Source of the DNA: Dyadobacter soli
Lineage (GTDB): Bacteria; Bacteroidota; Bacteroidia; Cytophagales; Spirosomataceae
Assembly: GCF_900101885.1 (NCBI RefSeq)
Contig: NZ_FNAN01000005.1
Coordinates: forward strand, 349,845-413,844
Direction: 5' to 3'
Length of the DNA stretch: 64,000 bases
Shown: in pieces, positions 43,127 to 51,537 of the stretch
Layout of the letters: each line of letters opens with the position of its first letter
Position numbering within the stretch: the first letter of the stretch is position 1
Program-made: the position numbers and the translations under genes
Notes under the pieces: generated by a model
What the model saw: the letters and a program-made list of their open reading frames with translations, nothing else
Databases searched by the model: none
What the model was told of the DNA's origin: nothing

Positions 43127-44078
43127 TCATCGGTAAGTGAATTTCGGTCATCATACATCGCGCCGAGCCGCCGCCGTTGCCCTCGATCACCGAAAGGTCG
43201 GTGTGGAGCAGGCGGGCATAGTCGTCGAGGCGGTCTTTCTGCCGCGACGTAAGCGATTCGTAAGCTTGTGTGGACATAACCAGGAACTTTTCGCCTGCGC
43301 CATTCCGCACCATGAGCATATTGCCCGCGAAATGCCGCATTTGTTCGAACGTGATTTCGATTACTTCCTTATGCGTCTCCTCCAATACAGATCGCACCAT
43401 CAGGCGCTCGTCGGGGTCTTTAATAGCTTCGAGGCACACCACCGCGAAAATATCGCCCACGCACATCAGTACATTGGTATGGTAAATGGGCTTGCCGTGC
43501 TCGTCGGAAGCCGAGAATGCGATGGTTTCGTAGCCCAGCGCGTCGGCGAACGCGTCGAGCACCTCCCTGTGCGTACGCGGCGACAGGCATGCGTAGGCGA
43601 TCTTGTAACGCCGGTCGAACACCATGCTGCCGGTACCTTCGAGAAACTTGTCCTGCGCTTCGAAATGGGTCAGGTCTATTACCTCTTCCACTTTAAAATC
43701 GCCCGCGAGTGATTCGATAATGTCGCTCCGGCGCTCCAAACGGCGGTTTTCGGCCATCATCGGGTAGAGTACCACTTTGCCGCTCTGGTGAAATGACACC
43801 CAATTGTTGGAAAAAACCGCATCGGGGCGATCCACCTCGTCGGTATCATCGAAAATGTGCAGTTCCAGACCGGCTTTTTGGAGCTGGTCGATCATCAGGT
43901 CGAACTCTTCGCGGGCGGTTTCCTGGGCTGTGCCTTTGGTTTGCTGCGCGAACGACTCCTGCTGAAACTCGTTGCTTCCGGCGGTTTCCTCATTGAAACC
44001 GAACCGCACAGGCCTGATCATCATGATCCGGGCAGTAGACTGCGGCTGGATTTGAGCGGATGAAGTGATGACGCGCAT
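43122..44078 (-). CDS. CtlX-like guanidino-group hydrolase
   Basis: 318 residues of the amidinotransferase/arginine-deiminase fold. VRFGFNEETAGSNEFQ near the N-terminus, DAVFSNNWVSFH, FLEGTGSMVFDRR and the C-terminal GNGGGSARCMMTEIHL with the catalytic Cys are those of the citrulline utilization hydrolase group. It would hydrolyse citrulline or a related ureido compound. The next gene upstream on the same strand encodes a second enzyme of this superfamily, with a 94-nt gap. Confidence 0.85.
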   Translation of the reverse strand: MRVITSSAQIQPQSTARIMMIRPVRFGFNEETAGSNEFQQESFAQQTKGTAQETAREEFDLMIDQLQKAGLELHIFDDTDEVDRPDAVFSNNWVSFHQSGKVVLYPMMAENRRLERRSDIIESLAGDFKVEEVIDLTHFEAQDKFLEGTGSMVFDRRYKIAYACLSPRTHREVLDAFADALGYETIAFSASDEHGKPIYHTNVLMCVGDIFAVVCLEAIKDPDERLMVRSVLEETHKEVIEITFEQMRHFAGNMLMVRNGAGEKFLVMSTQAYESLTSRQKDRLDDYARLLHTDLSVIEGNGGGSARCMMTEIHLPMK

Positions 44079-44172
44079 AGGGGTAGTGGTAATGATTGGA
44101 AATGTATCTTCAGAACAAAGTGTCAGGTATTGTCCTTATGCAATTTAAGATTTTGACGGCTCGATTACAATA

Positions 44173-45627
44173 CTAAGCATGGCGCAACAACGGCATACTC
44201 ATGCAATGCGACCCGCCGCGTGCACGCGAAAGCTCGGCGGAAGGTAATGTGATGAACGTATCAGTCATATCTTCGGGCGACAGCTCGTTGTGTTCAAATT
44301 TTTCCAACAACCTTTTCGCGGTGATCACCTTAAAACCTTCTTTCTTGAATGCTTCCAGCGTTTTATCGTTCCGGTCGTAACCGATCACGACGCCGTCGCG
44401 CAATGCGAGCAGGTTGCAGGAGTCGGTCCATTGCTCGCGCTCGCCGTACGGGAATTCGTTCCCACCGGAATAAATGAACCGGACGCGGCCGGTAACGCCC
44501 AGGTCGTCGCGACTGATTTCCGTCAGTAAATCTTCGAGGTTTTCGATTTCCCGTGGTTGCTGTTCGCTGCCTTTGACGAACTGCAAAATCCGGAACTCCT
44601 TATTCACATCCACCGGCGCGAAGAAATGCAGCACATCTTTCTTTTTCGACTCGTCACCCAGCCGTGCGAGCGAGCTCAGGAGCACCCAGGTGTCTTTCTT
44701 AACCTGCGTAAAAATCGTGTCGATGTGCATGTAATCCCGCTTTTTAGGAATTTTGATGATGGTAATCTTGTCAACGACATTTTTATCAAACAAAGTTTTC
44801 ATCACCTGCTGCGCCGCGTAAATGGAGGTGCGTTCGCTGCAACCGATCAGCAAATGCCCCCGCGCGACCATCATCACATCCCCGCCTTCGAGCGTACAGC
44901 GGTGGTAGTCGCTCGCTTTTTCGTCGTCCGGCAAGAGGAAATGCCGCTCGTTTTCAGGTATTTCAATGATGTTTTGTTTTAAATGGGCAAACATCGGGTG
45001 GTAGAAGAACACGAACTGCGCGAGTATGGATTCTCTCGTCCGTGCTGCCTTGGCCGGTTTGTTGAGCAGAATGTGGTCGTTGATCACAATGCCGATGTCG
45101 CGCGTGAATATTAGGTTGGGCAGCGGCGCGAAGAGCATTCTTTTATCCGAACAATACCCCGAAATGAATATGCGGGCCAGTTCGTGCGCATCGAAGCGGT
45201 GGAGTTCTTCCTGGATCTGGTAGGAGCATCGCTCGATCCCGCAGATGGCAGCGGTGAGCTTAATGCGGGTACTTTGGTCTTCCAGAATGTCACCTAACAA
45301 CCGCTGAATATCCACCACGTGGTCGGAAGCGAAGTAGTTTTCGGTGCCGGGAATGAAGAAGGAGCGCGTCGGGTCGTCGTTGATCTGCGAAAGTTTGCCT
45401 TTGATTTTTTCCGGATCGAGGAAGTAGAGCAGGAGTTTTACATAATAATCATATTCCTTCCTGCGCATGGTATCCAGGTGTACGATGTCCTCGAAAAGCC
45501 AGTCCTGCGCTTTGCTGGGTACTACCTTGCCCAGGCCACGGTCGGGACTGTGTATCAGCAGCCTTTTCAGGGTGCCGGTCTCCGAGGAAACGCCGACAGG
45601 AAACCCTGTTATCGGATTAATAGCCAT
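44173..45627 (-). CDS. Arginine deiminase-like amidinotransferase family protein
   Basis: 484 residues from the ATG at 45627 (MAINPITGFPVG); an open frame continues 44 codons upstream but covers the intergenic region and looks unlike protein. Motifs include LIHSPDRG, TRDIGIVINDHILLNKPA, CTLEGGDVMMVARGHLLIG and the C-terminal RARGGSHCMSMPLLR, which carries the catalytic Cys. At about 480 residues it is longer than ArcA (about 410), with an extra insertion. It likely converts arginine to citrulline and ammonia, giving substrate to the neighbour; no carbamate kinase gene is nearby. Confidence 0.82.
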   Translation of the reverse strand: MAINPITGFPVGVSSETGTLKRLLIHSPDRGLGKVVPSKAQDWLFEDIVHLDTMRRKEYDYYVKLLLYFLDPEKIKGKLSQINDDPTRSFFIPGTENYFASDHVVDIQRLLGDILEDQSTRIKLTAAICGIERCSYQIQEELHRFDAHELARIFISGYCSDKRMLFAPLPNLIFTRDIGIVINDHILLNKPAKAARTRESILAQFVFFYHPMFAHLKQNIIEIPENERHFLLPDDEKASDYHRCTLEGGDVMMVARGHLLIGCSERTSIYAAQQVMKTLFDKNVVDKITIIKIPKKRDYMHIDTIFTQVKKDTWVLLSSLARLGDESKKKDVLHFFAPVDVNKEFRILQFVKGSEQQPREIENLEDLLTEISRDDLGVTGRVRFIYSGGNEFPYGEREQWTDSCNLLALRDGVVIGYDRNDKTLEAFKKEGFKVITAKRLLEKFEHNELSPEDMTDTFITLPSAELSRARGGSHCMSMPLLRHA

Positions 45628-45835
45628 AAATGAAGTGTTTGGAACGCTGGGGCGCAAAGTAAATGTTTCTTCGGGAATTAAAAACCGGCCTTTCTTCAAC
45701 CCGTTTATTCTCTGACCGTTTGAGGCATAAATATCGCCCCGGCGGGAACATCCTGCCACTTAAAAAGGTTGTACAAAATGAGTGGCCCGGAGTTTAAGAC
45801 ATTGACGCTCATTTTCATTTACGGCTAATGCGTAT

Positions 45836-45843
45836 TACTTTTG
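45836..45843 (+). promoter_or_regulatory. -7 box for the suf operon
   Basis: TACTTTTG is a full match to TAnnTTTG, about 43 nt before the sufC ATG at 45886. The -33 element is not clear. Confidence 0.55.
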
Positions 45844-45885
45844 CGGGAAATTACCACGAACTATCTTTTAAGTATAAATACAGTT

Positions 45886-46644
45886 ATGCTCTCTATTAAT
45901 GACTTGCGTGCCTCCATTGAAGGTAAGGAAATATTAAAAGGCATCAATCTGGAAGTAAAGCCGGGTGAAGTGCATGCAATTATGGGGCCCAATGGTTCCG
46001 GTAAAAGTACTTTGGCTTCGGTGTTGGCAGGACGGGAAGAATACGAGGTTACTGGCGGAAGTGTAGTTTTTGACGGAAAAGATATACTTGAACTGGCTCC
46101 CGAAGAGAGAGCTGCGGAAGGTATTTTCCTCGCATTCCAATATCCGGTGGAAATTCCGGGCGTTACGACCATCAACTTCCTGAAAACGGCTGTTAACGAA
46201 ATCCGTAAATATAAAGGCGAAAGCCCGCTGGACGCTGCGCAATTCCTGAAAATGGTGCGTGAAAAAGCGAAACTGGTAAGCATGAACGATTCATTGCTGA
46301 AACGCGCATTGAACGAAGGTTTCTCGGGCGGTGAGAAAAAACGTAACGAGATTTTCCAGATGGCGGTCCTCGAACCGAAACTGGCGATCCTCGATGAAAC
46401 CGATTCAGGATTGGATATCGATGCGTTGCGCATTGTAGCCGAGGGTGTTAACTCACTCCGTTCACCAGAGCGCTCTACCATCGTGGTAACGCACTACCAG
46501 CGCCTTTTGGACTACATCGTACCGGATTATGTACACGTTTTGTACAAAGGCCGCATCGTGAAATCCGGACCGAAGGAGCTTGCACTCGAATTGGAAGAAA
46601 AAGGTTACGATTGGATTAAAGCGGAAGTTGAAGCGGTAGGTTAA
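45886..46644 (+). CDS. sufC: Fe-S cluster assembly ATPase SufC
   Basis: 252 residues from the ATG at 45886, giving [17 protein letters not shown]; a TTG start 15 codons earlier is rejected. Walker A is GPNGSGKST, the signature is [11 protein letters not shown], Walker B is [12 protein letters not shown], and the H-loop is [11 protein letters not shown]. It is the ATPase of the SufBCD scaffold. Unusually, it is the first gene of the operon here, with no sufB upstream. Confidence 0.96.
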   Translation: MLSINDLRASIEGKEILKGINLEVKPGEVHAIMGPNGSGKSTLASVLAGREEYEVTGGSVVFDGKDILELAPEERAAEGIFLAFQYPVEIPGVTTINFLKTAVNEIRKYKGESPLDAAQFLKMVREKAKLVSMNDSLLKRALNEGFSGGEKKRNEIFQMAVLEPKLAILDETDSGLDIDALRIVAEGVNSLRSPERSTIVVTHYQRLLDYIVPDYVHVLYKGRIVKSGPKELALELEEKGYDWIKAEVEAVG

Positions 46645-46701
46645 GCGACAGGCACATTGTCCATTTAAACTTAACCCAAACAGCACCATACCCCAACATC
46701 G

Positions 46702-48021
46702 ATGAGTACCGAGACCATAGATTTAAAAACCAGACTGATCACTGATTTTCACGCCCGCGAGGCGGTGATGAACGGTGAGGCGTCTTCTGAATTCCACCAG
46801 AAAAAGCGCGCGGGACTGGCCCGTTTTGAGCAATTAGGCTTCCCGTCCATCAAGCACGAGGAGTGGAAATATAGCAATGTAAGGGACCTGATCAGTGTTT
46901 CTTACGATTTCAATGCCGACAGCTCCATCGGCCTGGCCGAGCTGGAAGACCTGAAAGTACCTGCGCAGGAGGCCAATATCCTCTATTTTGTGAATGGCCG
47001 CTACAATGCGGAGCTTTCGACTATTATTTCTCCGGTCGAAAAGATCACGATCAGCTCACTTTCGGAAGCATATAAAAACGATCCTGCGAAAGTGGCGTCG
47101 CATTTCAACGAGCTTACCAAAGACGCTGAGGATGCATTCACCGCATTGAACACCGCATTTACACAGGACGGCGTGTTTATCCATATTCCTGATAACCAGT
47201 CGGTAGAGCACCCGATCATCCTGCGTTTCGTGAGCGATGCGCGTGAGAAAAATGTGGGCAGCCAGCCGCGGAATATCATTTCGGTAGGCAAAAACGCGCA
47301 TGTGAAACTCGCGGAAGCGTTCAGAACATTGGGCGATCAGCGTTCGTTCACGAATGCCGTTACCGAAATCCACGTGGCCGAAGAAGCCAACGTTCAATAT
47401 TATAAAGTGCAGAACGAGAGCGAGAATGCTTACCACGTGGGTACCACGCAGGTGAGAATGCTCGACCGCTCGCATTTCTACGCAGGTACCGTCACGCTGA
47501 ATGGCAAGTTCACGCGCAACAACCTGAATATCGTCCTCGACGGCGAGCATTGCGACGCGCATATGTACGGACTTTATTTCCCGGATGGTTCGCAGCATGT
47601 TGATAACCATACGGTTGCGGATCACCAGAAGCCAAATTCGGAAAGTAACGAGTTGTATAAAGGTATTTTGCGGGATAAATCGAAAGGGGTTTTCAACGGA
47701 AAAATCTTCGTTCGTCCGGATGCGCAGAAAACGAATGCATTTCAATCTTGCAAAAACATCGTGCTGTCACCCGACGCGACGATGAATACCAAGCCGCAGC
47801 TGGAAATTTTCGCTGACGACGTGAAGTGCTCGCACGGTACCACCACCGGGCAGATCGACGAGGAAGCGTTGTTCTACATGCGCTCGCGCGGGATCTCGCA
47901 GCCGGAAGCCATGTCGCTTTTGATGTTCGCATTCTGTGCCGACGTCGTTTCGCAAATCAAGATCGATTCGGTTCGTGAATACCTCGAAAACGTGATCACA
48001 AAGAAGCTGGCTTCGAAATAG
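46702..48021 (+). CDS. sufD: Fe-S cluster assembly protein SufD
   Basis: 439 residues. FPSIKHEEWKYSNVRDL near the N-terminus is the SufD signature, followed by a right-handed beta-helix core (LNGKFTRNNLNIVLDGEHCDAH) and the C-terminal CSHGTTTGQIDEEALFYMRSRG. It pairs with SufB and SufC in the scaffold complex. A hairpin with a T-tract lies between it and sufS. Confidence 0.95.
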   Translation: MSTETIDLKTRLITDFHAREAVMNGEASSEFHQKKRAGLARFEQLGFPSIKHEEWKYSNVRDLISVSYDFNADSSIGLAELEDLKVPAQEANILYFVNGRYNAELSTIISPVEKITISSLSEAYKNDPAKVASHFNELTKDAEDAFTALNTAFTQDGVFIHIPDNQSVEHPIILRFVSDAREKNVGSQPRNIISVGKNAHVKLAEAFRTLGDQRSFTNAVTEIHVAEEANVQYYKVQNESENAYHVGTTQVRMLDRSHFYAGTVTLNGKFTRNNLNIVLDGEHCDAHMYGLYFPDGSQHVDNHTVADHQKPNSESNELYKGILRDKSKGVFNGKIFVRPDAQKTNAFQSCKNIVLSPDATMNTKPQLEIFADDVKCSHGTTTGQIDEEALFYMRSRGISQPEAMSLLMFAFCADVVSQIKIDSVREYLENVITKKLASK

Positions 48022-48062
48022 CTTTTAACAGGTTTCATTACCTGAATTAATACATTTCCTGG

Positions 48063-48098
48063 TACCCAACCGCCATTTTTGGGGTTGGGTATTTTTCT
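48063..48098 (+). terminator. Terminator-like hairpin inside the suf operon
   Basis: tacccaacc / ggttgggta with a 9-nt loop followed by tttttctt. It lies 17 nt before sufS. It may attenuate the operon, with sufS and later genes relying on readthrough. Confidence 0.7.
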
Positions 48099-48114
48099 TA
48101 AATGACGAATCACA

Positions 48115-49341
48115 ATGAGCCACAACCTCAATATCGCATCCATCCGCAACGACTTCCCGATCCTGAACGAAGTCGTGAATGGCAAACAACTCGTCTATTT
48201 CGATAATGCGGCAACCACCCAGAAGCCACGGTTGGTACTGGACGCGCTGGCGGGTTATTATGAGCATTACAATGCCAATATCCACCGCGGCATTCACCAT
48301 CTGGCCGAGAAAGCTACCTCGGCATTCGAGCAGTCGCGGAAGCGTTTGCAGGCATTTTTGAATGCGGAACATTCGGAGGAGATCATTTTTACTTACGGAA
48401 CTACCGATGGTATCAACCTCGTAGCGTCAGCCTATGGTCGTAAATTTTTGAAGGAAGGCGATGAAGTGATCATTTCGACGATGGAGCACCATTCCAACAT
48501 CGTGCCCTGGCAAATGCTTTGCGAGGAGAAAGGCTGCATCCTGAAAGTGATCCCGATCAATGACGAAGGCGAGCTTTTGATGGACGAATACGAGAAGTTG
48601 CTGACCGAACGGACCAAATTCGTGTCGGTCGTGCACGTTTCCAATGCATTGGGTACCATCAACCCGATCAAGGAAATCATCGCCAAAGCCCACGCGGTAG
48701 GCGCGAAGGTGCTCATCGACGGCGCACAGGCAAGCTCCCACATTCAAATCAACGTGCAAGACCTGGATTGCGACTTTTATTCGCTTTCCCTGCACAAAAT
48801 CTATGGCCCTACCGGCATGGGTATCCTCTATGGCAAGCGCGATTTGCTGAATGCGATGCCCCCATACCGCGGCGGCGGCGAGATGATCAAAGAAGTAACT
48901 TTCGCCAAAACGACCTATAATGAATTGCCTTACAAGTTTGAAGCAGGCACGCCGAATATCGCCGATGTAGTGGCAGCCAAGTTTGCATTGGATTATGTGG
49001 ATGCATTGGGCAAACCTAACATCGCCGCTTACGAAAACGAGCTGCTGGCATATGCTACCGAAGCTGTGAAGGAGATCGAAGGGCTACGCATTATTGGGCA
49101 GGCGAAGGAGAAAGTAAGCGTGCTGTCCTTCGTGATCGACGGCATTCACCACCAGGATATCGGCGTTTTGCTGGACCAGCAGGGCATCGCGGTGCGTACG
49201 GGTCACCACTGTACACAACCCCTGATGAACCGCTTCAACATCACCGGAACCTCACGCGCGTCGTTTGCTGTTTACAACACAACCGAGGAGATCGACAAGC
49301 TCATTCAGGGCCTGCATAAGGTGAAGCGGATGTTGGGATAA
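48115..49341 (+). CDS. sufS: Cysteine desulfurase SufS
   Basis: 408 residues. The PLP lysine is Lys228 in SLHKIYGPTG, the catalytic Cys is Cys366 in RTGHHCTQPLM, the type II-specific short loop. It releases persulfide from cysteine and hands it to SufE, encoded three genes downstream. Start ATG at 48115 is 16 nt after the hairpin. Confidence 0.96.
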   Translation: MSHNLNIASIRNDFPILNEVVNGKQLVYFDNAATTQKPRLVLDALAGYYEHYNANIHRGIHHLAEKATSAFEQSRKRLQAFLNAEHSEEIIFTYGTTDGINLVASAYGRKFLKEGDEVIISTMEHHSNIVPWQMLCEEKGCILKVIPINDEGELLMDEYEKLLTERTKFVSVVHVSNALGTINPIKEIIAKAHAVGAKVLIDGAQASSHIQINVQDLDCDFYSLSLHKIYGPTGMGILYGKRDLLNAMPPYRGGGEMIKEVTFAKTTYNELPYKFEAGTPNIADVVAAKFALDYVDALGKPNIAAYENELLAYATEAVKEIEGLRIIGQAKEKVSVLSFVIDGIHHQDIGVLLDQQGIAVRTGHHCTQPLMNRFNITGTSRASFAVYNTTEEIDKLIQGLHKVKRMLG

Positions 49342-49386
49342 TTTTTTAAATTACTGCATTGTTTCATTTTAAACTATATACGCATT

Positions 49387-49767
49387 ATGGACAAGACAGT
49401 AGATGAGGCCAAAAGATATGTAAACAACGCGAAGGAGCTGTTGCGGGAAAAAGCAGGTAAGGAAAACGGAGTTTATCGGGACCGAAAATACGTTAGATTG
49501 GCTGGGCATGCAGCCTATTTGGGTGTGTTGGTAGCTTTGGACGGACTGTTTCAAGTAAAGAAAGGAACGCGAAAGAGCGTAGAATGGTATCAGGAGCAAC
49601 TGCGGAAAACTGACAGGAAATTGCTTGATTCGTTCAACGCTGCATATGATACCCTGCATCTCGCAATGGGTTATGACGGCAACATTTCCGCAGATGTTTC
49701 AGCTGTGGGAATAACAACGGCTGAAAGTATTATCAACTGGGTTGAGACGCGCACGGCAGAGGCTTGA
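49387..49767 (+). CDS. DUF5618-like small helical protein, copy 1
   Basis: 126 residues, all-helical in look, no signal peptide. It begins VDEAKRYVNNAKELLREKA, has KYVRLAGHAAYLGVLVALDGL in the middle and ends ESIINWVETRTAEA. The fold resembles small helical bundles of the HEPN kind, and I recall the family as DUF5618; both are tentative. It aligns with its downstream neighbour over its full length without gaps, about 79 of 126 identical by hand count. Both copies lie between sufS and sufE, so they are probably transcribed with the suf genes. Confidence 0.8.
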   Translation: MDKTVDEAKRYVNNAKELLREKAGKENGVYRDRKYVRLAGHAAYLGVLVALDGLFQVKKGTRKSVEWYQEQLRKTDRKLLDSFNAAYDTLHLAMGYDGNISADVSAVGITTAESIINWVETRTAEA

Positions 49768-49842
49768 TTTGATTCGTTGGTCAGGGTTTAATATTGACCT
49801 GTTTGTAACTTATTAATTCACCATTTCAACTATTCACGCATT

Positions 49843-50223
49843 ATGGAAGACAACTTACAAGAAGCCAGAAGATACCTTAGCAATGCAAAAGAAATGCTTA
49901 GGGATAAAGCTTTGAAGGAAGGGAAGTTTTACAAAGACAAAAAATATGTGAAGTTGGCAGGTCACGCCGCGTATTCAGGTGTTCTCATTGCACTGGACAA
50001 TCTACTCGGAAATAAGGAAGGCGGCAGAAAAAGTGTGGACTGGTATAAAGAACAATTAGCCAAAGTGGATAAAAAGGCGTTAAGCACGTTCAACGGGGCT
50101 TACCAGACGTTACATCTCGCAATGAGTTACGATGGCAACATTGTCGCCAATGTTTCTAAATCTGGAATCGAACTCGCAGATTCCCTTATTACCTGGGCGG
50201 AAACCCGCACAGCGGCTGCTTAA
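49843..50223 (+). CDS. DUF5618-like small helical protein, copy 2
   Basis: 126 residues, the tandem paralogue of the gene 75 nt upstream. Motifs are EARRYLSNAKEMLRDKA, KYVKLAGHAAYSGVLIALD and TWAETRTAAA. The conserved Arg/Lys-x-x-x-His pair around the central LAGHAAY recalls the HEPN active-site layout, but the spacing differs. It ends 13 nt before sufE. Why two copies sit in a Suf operon is unknown. Confidence 0.8.
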   Translation: MEDNLQEARRYLSNAKEMLRDKALKEGKFYKDKKYVKLAGHAAYSGVLIALDNLLGNKEGGRKSVDWYKEQLAKVDKKALSTFNGAYQTLHLAMSYDGNIVANVSKSGIELADSLITWAETRTAAA

Positions 50224-50236
50224 ATAGATTATTACA

Positions 50237-50665
50237 ATGACCATAAACGAAACACAGGACGAACTAATTTCGGATTTTGAATTGTTTGATGACTGGGAGA
50301 GCAAGTACGAGTTCATTATCGACCTCGGAAAGCAGTTCCCGCCGTTGGAAGAGCAATACAAGACCGAGGATAATATTATCAAAGGATGCCAGTCGCGGGT
50401 GTGGCTGAATGCTTACATGGATGGCGGACTTTTGAAATTTGAGGCGGATAGCGATGCGATTATCGTGCGCGGGCTGGTGAGTATGCTGGTGAAGGTGCTT
50501 TCGGGACATACGCCCGAGGAGATTGCCAAATCCGATGTGTATTTTATGGAAAAAGTCGGTTTGCACCAGCATTTGGCACAAACCCGTTCCAACGGACTGG
50601 CGGCGATGCTGAAACAAATGAAAGCGTACGGCTTCGCTTATCAGGCCAAATCAGTGAATGCATAA
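50237..50665 (+). CDS. sufE: Sulfur acceptor protein SufE
   Basis: 142 residues. The persulfide-accepting Cys51 is in IIKGCQSRVWL, the family hallmark; DWESKYEFIIDLGKQFPPL and the C-terminal TRSNGLAAMLKQMKAY also match. It takes persulfide sulfur from SufS and passes it to the SufBCD scaffold. Confidence 0.95.
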   Translation: MTINETQDELISDFELFDDWESKYEFIIDLGKQFPPLEEQYKTEDNIIKGCQSRVWLNAYMDGGLLKFEADSDAIIVRGLVSMLVKVLSGHTPEEIAKSDVYFMEKVGLHQHLAQTRSNGLAAMLKQMKAYGFAYQAKSVNA

Positions 50666-50686
50666 CAACTTATTATAGACCTTGCG

Positions 50687-50998
50687 ATGTCAGAGGAAGA
50701 TTTGAAAGAAGAAGTGATCCGCGCCATTAAGACGGTTTACGACCCGGAAATACCGGTCGACGTGTATGAGCTTGGATTGATATATGATCTGAAAGTGTTT
50801 CCGATCAACAATGTATTTGTGTCGATGACGCTGACGTCGCCTTCGTGCCCTTCGGCGGGAACGCTGCCGGGCGAAGTGGAGCAGAAGATACGTGAAGTGG
50901 AAGGAGTGAACGACGTAAGCGTGGAGCTGACGTTCGATCCGCCGTATTCGACCGAGATGATGTCCGAGGAAGCTAAGCTCGAACTCGGTTTCATGTAA
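50687..50998 (+). CDS. SufT-like DUF59/MIP18 family protein
   Basis: 103 residues. VYDPEIPVDVYELGLIYDL and MTLTSPSCPSAGTLPGEVE with the conserved Cys are the MIP18 signature. Stand-alone versions help Fe-S cluster maturation or delivery. It is 21 nt after sufE. Confidence 0.92.
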   Translation: MSEEDLKEEVIRAIKTVYDPEIPVDVYELGLIYDLKVFPINNVFVSMTLTSPSCPSAGTLPGEVEQKIREVEGVNDVSVELTFDPPYSTEMMSEEAKLELGFM

Positions 50999-51031
50999 AA
51001 TAGTAACAACAACTTTTAAACATTAACATAT

Positions 51032-51460
51032 ATGTATCCACCACAATTAGTGGCTCCGATGAAAGCCGAACTGACCAATGTCGGTTTTCAGGATCTGACA
51101 TCCGCTGAGGAAGTCGATAACTTCATGCAAAACACCAAAGGAACTGCTTTGGTAGTGATCAATTCGGTATGTGGCTGTGCGGCGGGTGCTGCACGTCCGG
51201 GTGTGCGCGCGGCGCTGGCAGGAAGCGATGTGAAGCCTGACCACCTGGCAACGGTTTTTGCAGGAGCAGACCTCGAAGCTACCGCTAAAATGCGTGAGTA
51301 CACATTGCCTTATCCGCCATCTTCGCCAGCCGTAGCGCTTTTCAAAGATGGTGAGCTGATCCATTTCGTTGAGCGTCACCACATCGAAGGCCGCTCAGCA
51401 CAGATGATCGCCGAACATTTGAAAATGGCTTTCGAAGAATTCTGCACCGAAGAGGCATAA
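51032..51460 (+). CDS. BrxA/BrxB family bacilliredoxin
   Basis: 142 residues with a thioredoxin-like fold. The active-site CGC is in NSVCGCAAGAARPG, and LFKDGELIHFVERHHIEGR is typical of the family (YphP/YqiW). In Firmicutes these proteins remove bacillithiol from proteins; in Bacteroidota they occur widely. Its place at the end of the suf operon suggests a thiol-redox role in cluster assembly. A terminator follows. Confidence 0.9.
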   Translation: MYPPQLVAPMKAELTNVGFQDLTSAEEVDNFMQNTKGTALVVINSVCGCAAGAARPGVRAALAGSDVKPDHLATVFAGADLEATAKMREYTLPYPPSSPAVALFKDGELIHFVERHHIEGRSAQMIAEHLKMAFEEFCTEEA

Positions 51461-51483
51461 TTCAAAAACGATTTAACGACTTG

Positions 51484-51524
51484 ACGGCTACTTTCGATTA
51501 CATTTGAAAGTAGCCGTTTCTTTT
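51484..51524 (+). terminator. Terminator at the end of the suf operon
   Basis: acggctactttc / gaaagtagccgt with a 10-nt loop followed by ttctttt. It separates the bacilliredoxin from the VWA gene, whose start is 14 nt downstream. Confidence 0.8.
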
Positions 51525-51537
51525 CAACACCTGCGAT

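Noticed and set aside
45628-45759. N-terminal extension of the arginine deiminase-like gene
   Set aside because: The extra 44 codons are intergenic-like; the family N-terminus begins at MAINPITG.
45628-45885. A possible remnant of sufB upstream of sufC
   Set aside because: No SufB-like codons in any frame; the gap is too short and holds the sufC promoter.
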